DNA of 21,487 nucleotides from a virus: IMG/VR virus record IMGVR_UViG_3300023242_001143, positions 1 to 21,487 of that record; one strand, 5' to 3'. Shown piece by piece: positions 5,897 to 13,411 of this stretch (position 1 is its first letter; each line of letters starts with the position of its first letter). The notes under the pieces were generated by a model. It saw only the letters and a program-made list of their open reading frames with translations, ran no database searches and was not told where the DNA came from. The position numbers and the translations under genes were made by a program.

Positions 5897-6024
5897 GAGA
5901 TAGTGGCGGAACTGGTAGACGCTATGATGAAAAACGAAGTACAAGTTTTTTTAAAAAACCTAAATAAAAAAGTATTAGCGTACTTAATAAAATAGGGTTG
6001 TTGGTTCGAATCCAACCTATCTCA
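5897..6024 (+). tRNA. tRNA-Leu-like gene with a long insertion (possibly pseudo-tRNA)
   Basis: The acceptor halves GAGATAG (5897-5903) and CTATCTC (6017-6023) pair perfectly. The D-arm reads TGGCGGAACTGGTAGACGC as in bacterial tRNA-Leu, and a T-arm GTTGG-TTCGAAT-CCAAC is intact. In between are about 75 nt instead of roughly 35, with no clear anticodon stem. A hairpin AAGTA..TACTT could be the long variable arm. The insertion holds a 23-codon open frame (5924-5995). CCA is not fully encoded (A-CAA follows). It lies in the last cassette of the array. Whether it is spliced, processed or dead cannot be told, so no anticodon is assigned. Confidence 0.6.
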
Positions 6025-6031
6025 CAAAAAT

Positions 6032-6063
6032 TCCACAGAGGGAAACTGACTTCCTTCTGTGGA
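6032..6063 (+). other. strong hairpin after the tRNA-like gene
   Basis: The arms TCCACAGA-GGGAA (6032-6044) and TTCCT-TCTGTGGA (6051-6063) form a 13-bp stem, with one G-T pair, around the loop actgac. No T-tract follows, so it is not an ordinary intrinsic terminator. It may be a processing or stability element between the tRNA-like gene and the next ORF. Confidence 0.6.
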
Positions 6064-6102
6064 TATAAGTAATTGAATATTAATCAAATAAAGAACTTAA
6101 AA

Positions 6103-6267
6103 ATGAAAGAATTAGCACTAATACCTAATAAAGAAGGTTTTGAGTTTATTGCAGTTTTAAAAGATGGCAGTGAATTAAAAACGAAAGTATTTAAAGACAA
6201 TAGCGGACTTCATCGTTTTGTTGAGTTCAACGATACGATAGGTTGGTTTCCTTTAAATTACTGCTAA
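6103..6267 (+). CDS. small hypothetical protein of the last cassette
   Basis: A 54-residue protein, MKELALIPNKEGFEFIAVLKDG... ending IGWFPLNYC. The ATG at 6103 is preferred; a TTG at 6073 in the same frame would add ten residues. The pattern of alternating hydrophobic residues suggests a small beta-rich domain. The stop TAA lies inside ACTGCTAAC (6260-6268), which is the exact partner of this cassette's start GTTAGCAGT. No family recognised. It shares its cassette with the upstream tRNA-like gene. Confidence 0.55.
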   Translation: MKELALIPNKEGFEFIAVLKDGSELKTKVFKDNSGLHRFVEFNDTIGWFPLNYC

Positions 6268-6268
6268 C
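6260..6268 (+). repeat. terminal attC 5' core with missing 3' half
   Basis: ACTGCTAAC pairs with GTTAGCAGT at 5844-5852, and the match extends to about 14 bp (AAATTACTGCTAAC). Downstream there is no complementary arm and no GTT core at the expected distance of about 120-135 bp. The array therefore ends with a broken site. Confidence 0.65.
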
Positions 6269-6405
6269 AACAAAATCAAGAACATATACTAGAATATAAT
6301 AAAGAATATTATAATAATAATTTAGATTATTTTTCTAGTGAAGAAAGAAAAGAATATAAAAGAGAATGGAGTAAAAATAACCGTGAAAAAAAATATATAA
6401 ATTAA
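6268..6405 (+). pseudogene. remnant of a homing-endonuclease-like tail
   Basis: A frame open from just after the TAA at 6265-6267 reads QNQEHILEYNKEYYNNNLDYF, then SSEERKEYKREWSKNNREKKYIN, with TAA at 6403. This resembles the Y/K/N-rich linker repeats (..KEYYQ.NKE.., EYKREW..NN) found in phage HNH and GIY-YIG homing endonucleases. It has no start codon and no nuclease core, so it is read as a decayed fragment left at the array-phage junction. The rest of the interval up to the portal gene (6406-6470) is A/T-rich leader with nothing recognisable. Confidence 0.45.
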
Positions 6406-6470
6406 ATCATTACACAAATTTACAACCTTTATGTTCTAAGGTTAATAGATATGTAAAAAAAAACAAATAA

Positions 6471-8408
6471 ATGGCTGAACAGCAAAAATCATTTTTTCCA
6501 AGATTAAAAAATCTATTTTCAACTGATGTAGTCATTAGGAATATAGGAGGAAATCAATTAAAAGTAATGGATACATCGCGTATCCAACAATTGGGTAGTC
6601 TTGAAACTAACTCACTATATGATAGATTTAATAAAATTTATACTACATCAGGTAGATATGCATATAGTAATGTTGCTGATTTCCCAACCAGTAGAATACA
6701 GTTATATACTGATTATGAAGCTATGGATACTGACCCAATTATTGCTTCTACATTAGATATATTAGCTGATGAGACTTCATTAAGAAATGATTTTGGTGAA
6801 GTACTACAAATAAAAAGTTCAGATGAAACTGTACAACAAATCTTATATAACTTATTTTATGATGTTTTAAACATTGAATTTAATTTATGGGCTTGGACAA
6901 GAAATATGTGTAAATATGGTGATTTCTATCTAAAACTAGAAATATCAGAAAAATATGGTGTTTATAATGTTATACCATTCTCTTCATATACAATGATGAG
7001 GGTTGAAGGTAAAAACACACAAAATCCACAAGAAGTAAAATTCATATACGATCCAACATTTACAACCCAACAATCACCTTTAGGTCATCAACAATTGATG
7101 AGTAGAGGTGTTACAAGTGAACAAGTTGAATTTGATAATTTTGAAATAGCTCACTTCAGGTTATTATCAGATTATAATTATTTACCTTATGGTAGATCTT
7201 ATTTAGAACCAGGTAGAAAGATATTCAAACAATTACAATTAATGGAGGATGCAATGTTAATCCACCGTATTGTAAGAGCTCCTGAAAAAAGAACATTCTT
7301 CATTAATGTTGGTAATATTCCACCAAATGAAGTAGATCAATATATGCAAAAGGTAATCAATAAGATGAAGAAGACTCCTCATATTGATCCTAAAACAGGT
7401 GAATACAATCTAAAATATAATATGCAAAATATTTTAGAGGATTTCTATATTCCAGTTAGAAATGGTGATTCAACTACTAAAATTGAAACTACAAAAGGAT
7501 TAGATTATACTTCAATTGAAGATATTGAATATTTAAGAGATAAGTTATTTGCAGCATTAAAAGTACCAAAAGCATATTTTGGATATGAAAAAGATTTATC
7601 AGGTAAATCAACATTAGCTGCTGAGGATATTAGGTTTGCTCGTACAGTAGAGAGAATCCAAAGAATCATGATTTCAGAATTAACCAAAATAGCGTTAGTG
7701 CATTTATATGCACAGGGTTATAATGGTGAATCTTTAACTAACTTTGAATTATCATTAACTGTTCCATCTATTATTTACGAACAAGAAAGAACAGCATTAT
7801 TAAAAGAAAAAGCTGAATTAGCTGCTCAATTAATAAATGATAAATTATTACCTACTGATTGGATTTATGATAATATATTTAATTTCTCACAAAATGAGTA
7901 TGATGAATATAGAGATTTACAAATCGAAGATGCTAAACGTCAATTTAGATTAAACCAAATTGAAAATGAAGGTAATGATCCTCTTGAAAGTGGTGAAGTA
8001 TTTGGCACACCTCACCAATTAGCTTCATTAAATACTACTAATCGTACTGGAGGTGCTATAAGTGATGTTCCAAAAGGATATGATGAAGAATCAGATGACT
8101 TACCAGAACCAATTTTAGGAAGACCAAAAGAAAGAGTATCAAATATTGGTACACAGGATAGTGCCTTAGGTAAAGATAGGTTAGGTGCTGATGGTATGAA
8201 AGATGATGGTGAAGGAAGTTCTTTAAATCCTGATATTAAAAAAGGTGCATTAAGATTAGAAATGGCTAAATCTATTTATTCTCAAAATGAAAATATGTTT
8301 AGTAAAATGAAAAAACAAAATAATAAACCTGGGATAAGACAAATAAGTTTATTTGAAAATGAAGGGGATTTATTAAACGAAGGTAATATTTTACAGGAGA
8401 ACGAATAG
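6471..8408 (+). CDS. 20: portal protein, T4 gp20-like
   Basis: This forms the dodecameric portal at the unique head vertex, through which DNA is packaged and to which the neck attaches. It has 645 residues against 524 for T4 gp20. The N-terminal and middle parts (YTDYEAMDTDPIIASTLDILADE, FNLWAWTRNMCKYGDFYLKL, FRLLSDYNYLPYGRSYLEPGRK.FKQLQLMEDAMLIHRIVRAPEKRTFF) are the conserved core of T4-type portals. Residues from about 510 on form a low-complexity acidic/polar tail that is absent from T4. An LNE motif at 635-637 near the C-terminus fits a prohead protease site. It starts after the A-rich leader aaaaaaaacaaata. It is the first gene of the head module. Confidence 0.92.
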   Translation: MAEQQKSFFPRLKNLFSTDVVIRNIGGNQLKVMDTSRIQQLGSLETNSLYDRFNKIYTTSGRYAYSNVADFPTSRIQLYTDYEAMDTDPIIASTLDILADETSLRNDFGEVLQIKSSDETVQQILYNLFYDVLNIEFNLWAWTRNMCKYGDFYLKLEISEKYGVYNVIPFSSYTMMRVEGKNTQNPQEVKFIYDPTFTTQQSPLGHQQLMSRGVTSEQVEFDNFEIAHFRLLSDYNYLPYGRSYLEPGRKIFKQLQLMEDAMLIHRIVRAPEKRTFFINVGNIPPNEVDQYMQKVINKMKKTPHIDPKTGEYNLKYNMQNILEDFYIPVRNGDSTTKIETTKGLDYTSIEDIEYLRDKLFAALKVPKAYFGYEKDLSGKSTLAAEDIRFARTVERIQRIMISELTKIALVHLYAQGYNGESLTNFELSLTVPSIIYEQERTALLKEKAELAAQLINDKLLPTDWIYDNIFNFSQNEYDEYRDLQIEDAKRQFRLNQIENEGNDPLESGEVFGTPHQLASLNTTNRTGGAISDVPKGYDEESDDLPEPILGRPKERVSNIGTQDSALGKDRLGADGMKDDGEGSSLNPDIKKGALRLEMAKSIYSQNENMFSKMKKQNNKPGIRQISLFENEGDLLNEGNILQENE

Positions 8409-8418
8409 TCTAAATATT

Positions 8419-8426
8419 TATAAATA
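8419..8426 (+). promoter_or_regulatory. possible T4-type late promoter octamer
   Basis: TATAAATA matches the T4 late promoter consensus and lies 12 nt before the ATG at 8439. The region is very AT-rich and a handful of such octamers are expected by chance in the window, so only its position between genes supports it. Confidence 0.3.
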
Positions 8427-8438
8427 AATAAATAATTA

Positions 8439-9278
8439 ATGAGTAAGATAACCCACTCAAAATATAGGAATACTGGTATAATTTTTGAAATTTTAATCAG
8501 ACAAATCACCAGAGATTCAATATTGAATAAAGAATCCAAAGCAATCAATATTATTAAAAATTATTTTAATAAAACTGAAATAGCTAAGGAGAATAAACTT
8601 TATCAGACATTATTAAAAAATAGAAATTTAAGCGAAAATAAAGCTGAAAGTATAATTAATGTTATTTTAGAAGTGTCTAGAACATTAGATAAGGATAAGT
8701 TAAATAGCGAAAAACATAAATTAATTAAAGAAATTAAAAATTCTTATGATTTAAATGATTTTTTTAAAACACCACTTCCTGAATATAGAACATTAGCGGC
8801 AATTTACACATTACTTGAAAATATAAAATCAGTAAACCCCGATACTAATGTAATGATTTCATCAAAATCTAATATTTTAGAATATATTACATCTGAAAAT
8901 AATACAACCACTACTATATTAAGTGAACTATCTACTATGGAGAGTGGTGAAAGATATTTAGTGTATAAAATTATGTTAGAGAAATTTAACACAAAATATG
9001 ATAATTTAAATAAGGATCAAAAAGAAACATTAAAAGAGTATATTAGTAATATATCTGATTCAGAAGATTTAAAAGAATCACTTGATATTAAATTTAAAAA
9101 ATTACAAGAATCTTTAAAAAATAAAATTAGTATTGTAGAGGATAAGGTATTAAAAGTAAAAATACAAGAAATAATTAATTTAATTCAACCAATATTAGAG
9201 GCTAAAAAAATGAAGGAAGAATATGTAATAAGCTTACTTCAGTATCAGGAATTAGAAAAAGAATTAAATAATATATAA
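8439..9278 (+). CDS. hypothetical head-module protein
   Basis: The 279-residue, lysine-rich protein is predicted almost wholly helical, beginning MSKITHSKYRNTGIIFEILI. It lies between portal and prohead protease, where T4 carries small prohead core genes (67, 68), and proteins like it occur at this place in environmental T4-like phages. A core or scaffold role is inference from position only. Heptad-like stretches occur near 205-240. Its stop and the next start share bases (TAATG at 9276-9280), implying translational coupling. Confidence 0.7.
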   Translation: MSKITHSKYRNTGIIFEILIRQITRDSILNKESKAINIIKNYFNKTEIAKENKLYQTLLKNRNLSENKAESIINVILEVSRTLDKDKLNSEKHKLIKEIKNSYDLNDFFKTPLPEYRTLAAIYTLLENIKSVNPDTNVMISSKSNILEYITSENNTTTTILSELSTMESGERYLVYKIMLEKFNTKYDNLNKDQKETLKEYISNISDSEDLKESLDIKFKKLQESLKNKISIVEDKVLKVKIQEIINLIQPILEAKKMKEEYVISLLQYQELEKELNNI

Positions 9279-10129
9279 TGGATCTAAAAAAATTAAGATC
9301 TGATATTAAAGCATATGCCATAGAAATAATGGACGAGACTTCAACTAGTGGTGGGGCAGGTGCTTATTTAACAAAATTAAGAGAAGATCCTAAAGTTAAT
9401 AATAGAAAAGCTAATAAACAGGATTTAAATTCTCCAACAGGTTTCGAAAGCTCACCTAACCCAAATATGTATACTAAGACTATGAAATTTAAAATAGTAA
9501 AACCTGAAGATAGAATAAATAGTGTTGATTTATGGGATAAAAATCCAAAAAATCCAAAATTTGATTCTATGAATGAAGGGTTAGAAGGTAATGAAATGCC
9601 TGATCAAGATACTGTACATAAATCTTTTGAAAAATGGAATAGAGAAATCCATTATTTATATTGGAAACCAGTTGCTGATTGGGATGAATATGATTTATCA
9701 AACTGGAAAAGTTTAGCTAAAAAAGATGGTAAATATGGTTTCGGTAATGGTGAAAATATTAAAGAGAATAAAACTATAGAATGTACAAGTTGTGGTTGGT
9801 CTTGGAAATTAAGTGAAGGTGGAAAAGAACCTTACCTTTGTCATAAATGTGGGCATGTAAATTCTCCATTAAATGAAGCACGTTACTCTCAATTTAAAAA
9901 ACAAACATTAAAACGTACTCCTAGAGAGCAATTACATAAAGCTGTTAAAGAAATCCAAATGAAAATGGATGAAGTAAATAGATTAGTTGATTTTACTTCA
10001 AAAATGAAACAAGAATTAAAAGAAACAGACGAAGAATTAAGATATTTAAAAAGAACTAAAAATTCTCTTTATAAAATACAGGAAAAGATTCAATATATTT
10101 CAAATAAGATAAAAACAATTACAGAGTAA
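9278..10129 (+). CDS. head-module protein with zinc ribbon
   Basis: 283 residues. The N-terminal part is polar (STSGGAGAYLTKLREDPKVN). A four-cysteine zinc ribbon follows: C169-x2-C172 (ECTSCGWSW) and C188-x2-C191 (YLCHKCGHV). An LNE-A site at 198-200 comes directly after the ribbon, then a basic and coiled-coil C-terminus. The LNE-A sequence fits cleavage by the T4-type prohead protease, which would separate ribbon and coiled coil. The function is unknown; location suggests an internal head or core protein. It is coupled to both neighbours by TAATG overlaps. Confidence 0.7.
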   Translation: MDLKKLRSDIKAYAIEIMDETSTSGGAGAYLTKLREDPKVNNRKANKQDLNSPTGFESSPNPNMYTKTMKFKIVKPEDRINSVDLWDKNPKNPKFDSMNEGLEGNEMPDQDTVHKSFEKWNREIHYLYWKPVADWDEYDLSNWKSLAKKDGKYGFGNGENIKENKTIECTSCGWSWKLSEGGKEPYLCHKCGHVNSPLNEARYSQFKKQTLKRTPREQLHKAVKEIQMKMDEVNRLVDFTSKMKQELKETDEELRYLKRTKNSLYKIQEKIQYISNKIKTITE

Positions 10130-11556
10130 TGACAGCACAAACACTATATAACAAATTAAATTCTGGGGAAATAACAAAGGAAAAATTCTTATATGAAATA
10201 AGAAAACAAAACTTACCTAGTATTACAAAATTCAATTCATTTAATGATACTGTTAAAATTTTAAAAAATAAAAGTATTATCAGTGAGGTAAAAGAAAAAT
10301 CACCAGAATTACCTGAAATCGATGCCCCTACAATTGATATGGTATCACCATATGAATATTCAAAAGGTATTAATTTCGAGTTAAAATTAGATGGTGTTTC
10401 TATTATTCATAATACTCCAACTGAAGCCGAAATGGTTAAAGCACAAAAGAAAGTATTAAATAATTTAGGTAAAGATAAATATTATTATTCTAGAAAATTA
10501 ATGTCTGATGAAGAAAAAAAATTAGAAAAGAATAATGAAAGAGAATATGAATTAACAGATAAAAATACCATTCATAATAAAAAGAAAGGTATTATGAGAG
10601 AAATGAAACATCCTCAACATAAAGGTAAAAATAGTTACTTCGGTAGAGATGGTGTTACTTTATCTAAAGATGAAAAGGAAGATCATAAAAAAGAAATGTC
10701 TGATTTTCAAAAAAGGTTGAAAAAAGTATCTAATAGAATAGAAAATGAAAAACAAGTTGCTGAAGGTATGTATGAAAAACAAGATGATACTACTGAAGAT
10801 ACATTTTCATTAGAATATTTAATGAATACTATTAATGAATCTGAAGACCCATATACTGTAAAATATTCAGAAGAAAATGATACTTATCAAATTTGGAAAG
10901 ATGGTGAAATCGTTGATGATAAATCAGAAGAATCAAATGCAGATAAAGAAGCAGCTAGGTTAAACAGTTTAGCCCAAATTGCAAAAATAGATGCGATGCA
11001 AGAAGGTTATGATGAAGATGAAGAAGATTTAGAAGAATTAGAAATAGCAAAAGCTGAAGCACGAAGAATTAGTAAAGAAGAAGGAGTAGCACAGCATGTA
11101 AATAAATTACGTGGTGGTGGTTATAGTATTGAAGATTGGTATGATTCCGATGCAACAGTAGCCTCATACGAAAGTGGTAGAAGTTTAAATGAAAGTGATG
11201 ATCCAAGAGATGAATTAGCTAATTCAGAATTTGGAATGGATTATGATCAATTAGGTGTTGGTGAAAAAGAATGGTGTGATGATGAATTAGAAATGAGGGA
11301 AGGCACTGACAATGACGTAAATATGGAAAGCCCAGAATGGAGAAGTATCATAGAGGATATTATTGGAGAATGGGGATTAGTATCATTTGATATGACTGAT
11401 GATGAAGTAATGGATGAAGTAGAAGCTGAGGTAAAAAGAAGAGCTAGTCTAAATGAATATGGTGATGATAAAGGTTCAATAGAAACTGATGATGAAAATC
11501 AAGCTAAAAAATTAGCAGACCAAGGTAAGAATGTTATATTAAAAGATAAACAATAA
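10129..11556 (+). CDS. acidic head-module protein of unknown function
   Basis: 475 residues, with a basic middle (about 130-215) and a strongly acidic second half. The C-terminal part has recognisable blocks (EARRISKEEGVAQHVN, YSIEDWYDSDATVASYESGR, NSEFGMDYDQLGVGEKEW) of a kind seen in environmental T4-like phages. Motifs INE-S, LNE-S and LNE-Y fit the prohead protease consensus. It sits just before the protease gene, with 2 nt between stop and next start. Its likely role is an internal or scaffold-associated head protein, inferred from composition and context only. Confidence 0.65.
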   Translation: MTAQTLYNKLNSGEITKEKFLYEIRKQNLPSITKFNSFNDTVKILKNKSIISEVKEKSPELPEIDAPTIDMVSPYEYSKGINFELKLDGVSIIHNTPTEAEMVKAQKKVLNNLGKDKYYYSRKLMSDEEKKLEKNNEREYELTDKNTIHNKKKGIMREMKHPQHKGKNSYFGRDGVTLSKDEKEDHKKEMSDFQKRLKKVSNRIENEKQVAEGMYEKQDDTTEDTFSLEYLMNTINESEDPYTVKYSEENDTYQIWKDGEIVDDKSEESNADKEAARLNSLAQIAKIDAMQEGYDEDEEDLEELEIAKAEARRISKEEGVAQHVNKLRGGGYSIEDWYDSDATVASYESGRSLNESDDPRDELANSEFGMDYDQLGVGEKEWCDDELEMREGTDNDVNMESPEWRSIIEDIIGEWGLVSFDMTDDEVMDEVEAEVKRRASLNEYGDDKGSIETDDENQAKKLADQGKNVILKDKQ

Positions 11557-11558
11557 GA

Positions 11559-12182
11559 ATGAAAAAATTATTAATAGAACATTTTCCATTACAAATTAAT
11601 AAACAATCCTTAAACGAAGCTGTTAGGACAGGTGGTAAATTTATTCTTGAAGGTATTATCCAAAGGGCAGACGCAAAAAACCAAAACGGTAGAATATACC
11701 CAAGAGAAATACTTGAAAGGGAAATAGAAAAGTATATTGAAGGTCCTGTATCCCAAAATAGAGCTATGGGTGAGTTAGACCATCCAGAATCCCAAGTAGT
11801 AAATTTAAAGAATGTATCTCATAACATAATTAAAGTTTGGTGGCAAGGTGATGATGTAATGGGTAGACTAGAAATACTACCAACCCCTTCAGGTAATATA
11901 GCAAAAGCCTTAATTGAATCAGGTATTACATTAGGTATATCTTCTCGTGCAATGGGTTCAATAGCAAATTTAGATGAAAATACAGTTGAGGTACAAGATG
12001 ACTTAGCATTAGTATGCTGGGACTTAGTATCAGAACCTTCAACACATGAAGCATATGTTCGTGAAGTAGGTTTAAATGAAAATTATGTTCCCCAATATAA
12101 TAAACCCCAAAAATATCAAGCTTTAAACGAAATAGTGTCAGATATTATATGTTTTCAAACAGGTATCTGTTGTATTAAGTAA
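11559..12182 (+). CDS. 21: prohead core protease, T4 gp21-like
   Basis: The serine protease that processes scaffold and capsid proteins during head maturation. It has 207 residues, close to the T4 gp21 length. The catalytic His is H75 in GELDHPES, and the serine is S128 or S129 in GISSRAMGS, as in family S77. The block RADAKNQNGRIYPREIL is the conserved N-terminal part of this family. An LNE-A sequence at 18-21 suggests self-processing. It is followed by a strong terminator, so it ends the transcription unit that begins with the portal gene. Confidence 0.93.
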   Translation: MKKLLIEHFPLQINKQSLNEAVRTGGKFILEGIIQRADAKNQNGRIYPREILEREIEKYIEGPVSQNRAMGELDHPESQVVNLKNVSHNIIKVWWQGDDVMGRLEILPTPSGNIAKALIESGITLGISSRAMGSIANLDENTVEVQDDLALVCWDLVSEPSTHEAYVREVGLNENYVPQYNKPQKYQALNEIVSDIICFQTGICCIK

Positions 12183-12377
12183 AAAATTAGTCCCTCTACA
12201 TAAATGTGCGCAATTCCTAAAAAGAATTGCGCTTTTTTTATTTTTTCTTTAGTTTTGGAAAAAATACACATATGTATATGCATATAGATAGATTATTCCA
12301 ATATAATCTCCCTCCAAAACCGAAAACTTATATTACTTCCAATAAGTAATTTTCACAAACAAAAATTTTATTAAAAA
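12183..12377 (+). other. intergenic region between protease and scaffold genes
   Basis: 195 nt with no gene. It holds the terminator at 12208 and then an AT-rich stretch (ccctccaaaaccgaaaac, an A-rich leader) that probably contains the promoter of the scaffold-capsid unit. I cannot assign promoter boxes with confidence. Confidence 0.6.
12208..12245 (+). terminator. intrinsic terminator after gp21
   Basis: GCGCAATTC (12208-12216) pairs with GAATTGCGC (12224-12232) around ctaaaaa, followed at once by a long T-rich run. Confidence 0.9.
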
Positions 12378-13388
12378 ATGTCAAAAAAAGATTTTTTTAA
12401 AGACGCTATCGCTGAAGCTAAAGCAATTAGAAGCACAGCATTAAATGTAGCAAAATTATCATTAGAAGAGTCTCTGGCGCCAAAAATCCAATCTATGATT
12501 TCACAAAAATTAAATGAAATGGCAGAAGAAGATTTAAACGAAGGAGAAGAAATTAATGAAGAAAGTTTAGAGGAAATTGTAAATTCTCTTGACGAATCAC
12601 AAGAATTAGATGAATCTCAAATCGATGAAGCTGATGTTACTGAAGGTAGCGAAGGTGAAGCAATGGGAGATATGTCAATTGAAGAAGAAGCTGAAGGAAG
12701 TGATGAAGTTGGAGAGATTACAGTGGATGATCTTAAATCTATTATCGCTGACGTATTTGCAGAAATGCAAGGAGGTGGAGATATGGATGGTGAAGAAATG
12801 GAAGACGAAGATTATACCGATGAAGAAGAGGGATCTGATTTAGAAGAGTATGGTAGTGGTTCTCCAAAAATAACCGACAGAAATCCAATTGTTAAAGGTG
12901 TAAAAGCCGCTGCTGCAAAAGCACCAGAATTAGCTAAGAAATTATCTGATAAAATGGGTGAATTTGGAAAAGCTGCTGGACAAGCAATTAGAAGAGAAGG
13001 TAGTGAAATTGAAGAATCGAAGGAATTAGAAGAAGCAAGAAAGACTATCACAAGTTTAACTAAAACGTTAAAAGAAGTTAATTTATTAAATGCGAAGTTA
13101 CTTTATGTAAATAAAATCTTCAAAGCTAATAACTTAAGTGAAGGACAAAAAGTTAAAGTTATTAAATCTTTTGATTACGCTACAACAGTAAATGCTACTC
13201 AAACAGTTTACAATACCTTACAAGAAACTTTCAGAAAAACAACAACTTCAAAAAGAAACTTAAAAGAAAATTTAGGTAGAGCTTCAAAGCCTCTAGGTAA
13301 TTCAATTAAGCCAACTGAAGTATTAAATGAAAACAACAACGCCTTTGTAATTAGAATGCAACAACTTGCAGGTATTACAAAAGCATAA
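12378..13388 (+). CDS. 22: prohead scaffold core protein, T4 gp22-like
   Basis: The major internal scaffold on which the capsid assembles, later degraded by gp21. It has 336 residues, with an extremely acidic middle (about 48-155), helical ends and a conserved C-terminal block (coiled coil, then FVIRMQQLAGITKA). It sits directly before the capsid gene as gene 22 does in T4. Multiple candidate cleavage sites are present: IAE-A (11-13), LNE-M (45-47), LNE-G (53-55), IDE-A (82-84) and LNE-N near the C-terminus. Assignment rests on position, composition and cleavage motifs rather than on strong similarity. Confidence 0.85.
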   Translation: MSKKDFFKDAIAEAKAIRSTALNVAKLSLEESLAPKIQSMISQKLNEMAEEDLNEGEEINEESLEEIVNSLDESQELDESQIDEADVTEGSEGEAMGDMSIEEEAEGSDEVGEITVDDLKSIIADVFAEMQGGGDMDGEEMEDEDYTDEEEGSDLEEYGSGSPKITDRNPIVKGVKAAAAKAPELAKKLSDKMGEFGKAAGQAIRREGSEIEESKELEEARKTITSLTKTLKEVNLLNAKLLYVNKIFKANNLSEGQKVKVIKSFDYATTVNATQTVYNTLQETFRKTTTSKRNLKENLGRASKPLGNSIKPTEVLNENNNAFVIRMQQLAGITKA

Positions 13389-13411
13389 TTAAAACAAAAA
13401 CACAAAAAACA

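Larger units (their letters stand above)
1..6268 (+). mobile_element. integron-like gene cassette array inside a phage genome
   Basis: Thirteen complete cassettes and one truncated cassette are arranged head to tail, all with their gene on the + strand and a structured attC-like repeat after the gene. Each repeat has a 5' core (GCTAAC, GCACATAAC, ACCTATAAC, GCCACTAAC, GCCCTATAAC and others) and a 3' core (GTTAGC, GTTATGTGC, GTTATAGGT, GTTAGTGGC, GTTATAGGGC). These flank two complementary arms of about 20-25 nt and a loop. Within each cassette the first bases (after G of GTT) pair with the bases before AAC at its own end, the signature of integron cassettes excised as circles. The left end runs out of the window and the right end stops at 6268 with an unfinished attC. 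No IntI-type recombinase is present here, so it must lie further left or act in trans. The attC identification is by eye, without covariance-model support. Confidence 0.85.

Noticed and set aside
5897-6024. tmRNA
   Set aside because: It lacks the tmRNA acceptor/D-like signature, the tag reading frame ending in ALAA-type residues and the expected length of about 350 nt.
6032-6063. Hairpin read as an intrinsic terminator
   Set aside because: It is followed by TATAAGTAATTG rather than a T-run.
12610-12843. Second forward frame within the scaffold gene
   Set aside because: It is a +1 shadow of the acidic GAA/GAT-rich segment, with no separate leader or recognisable protein.
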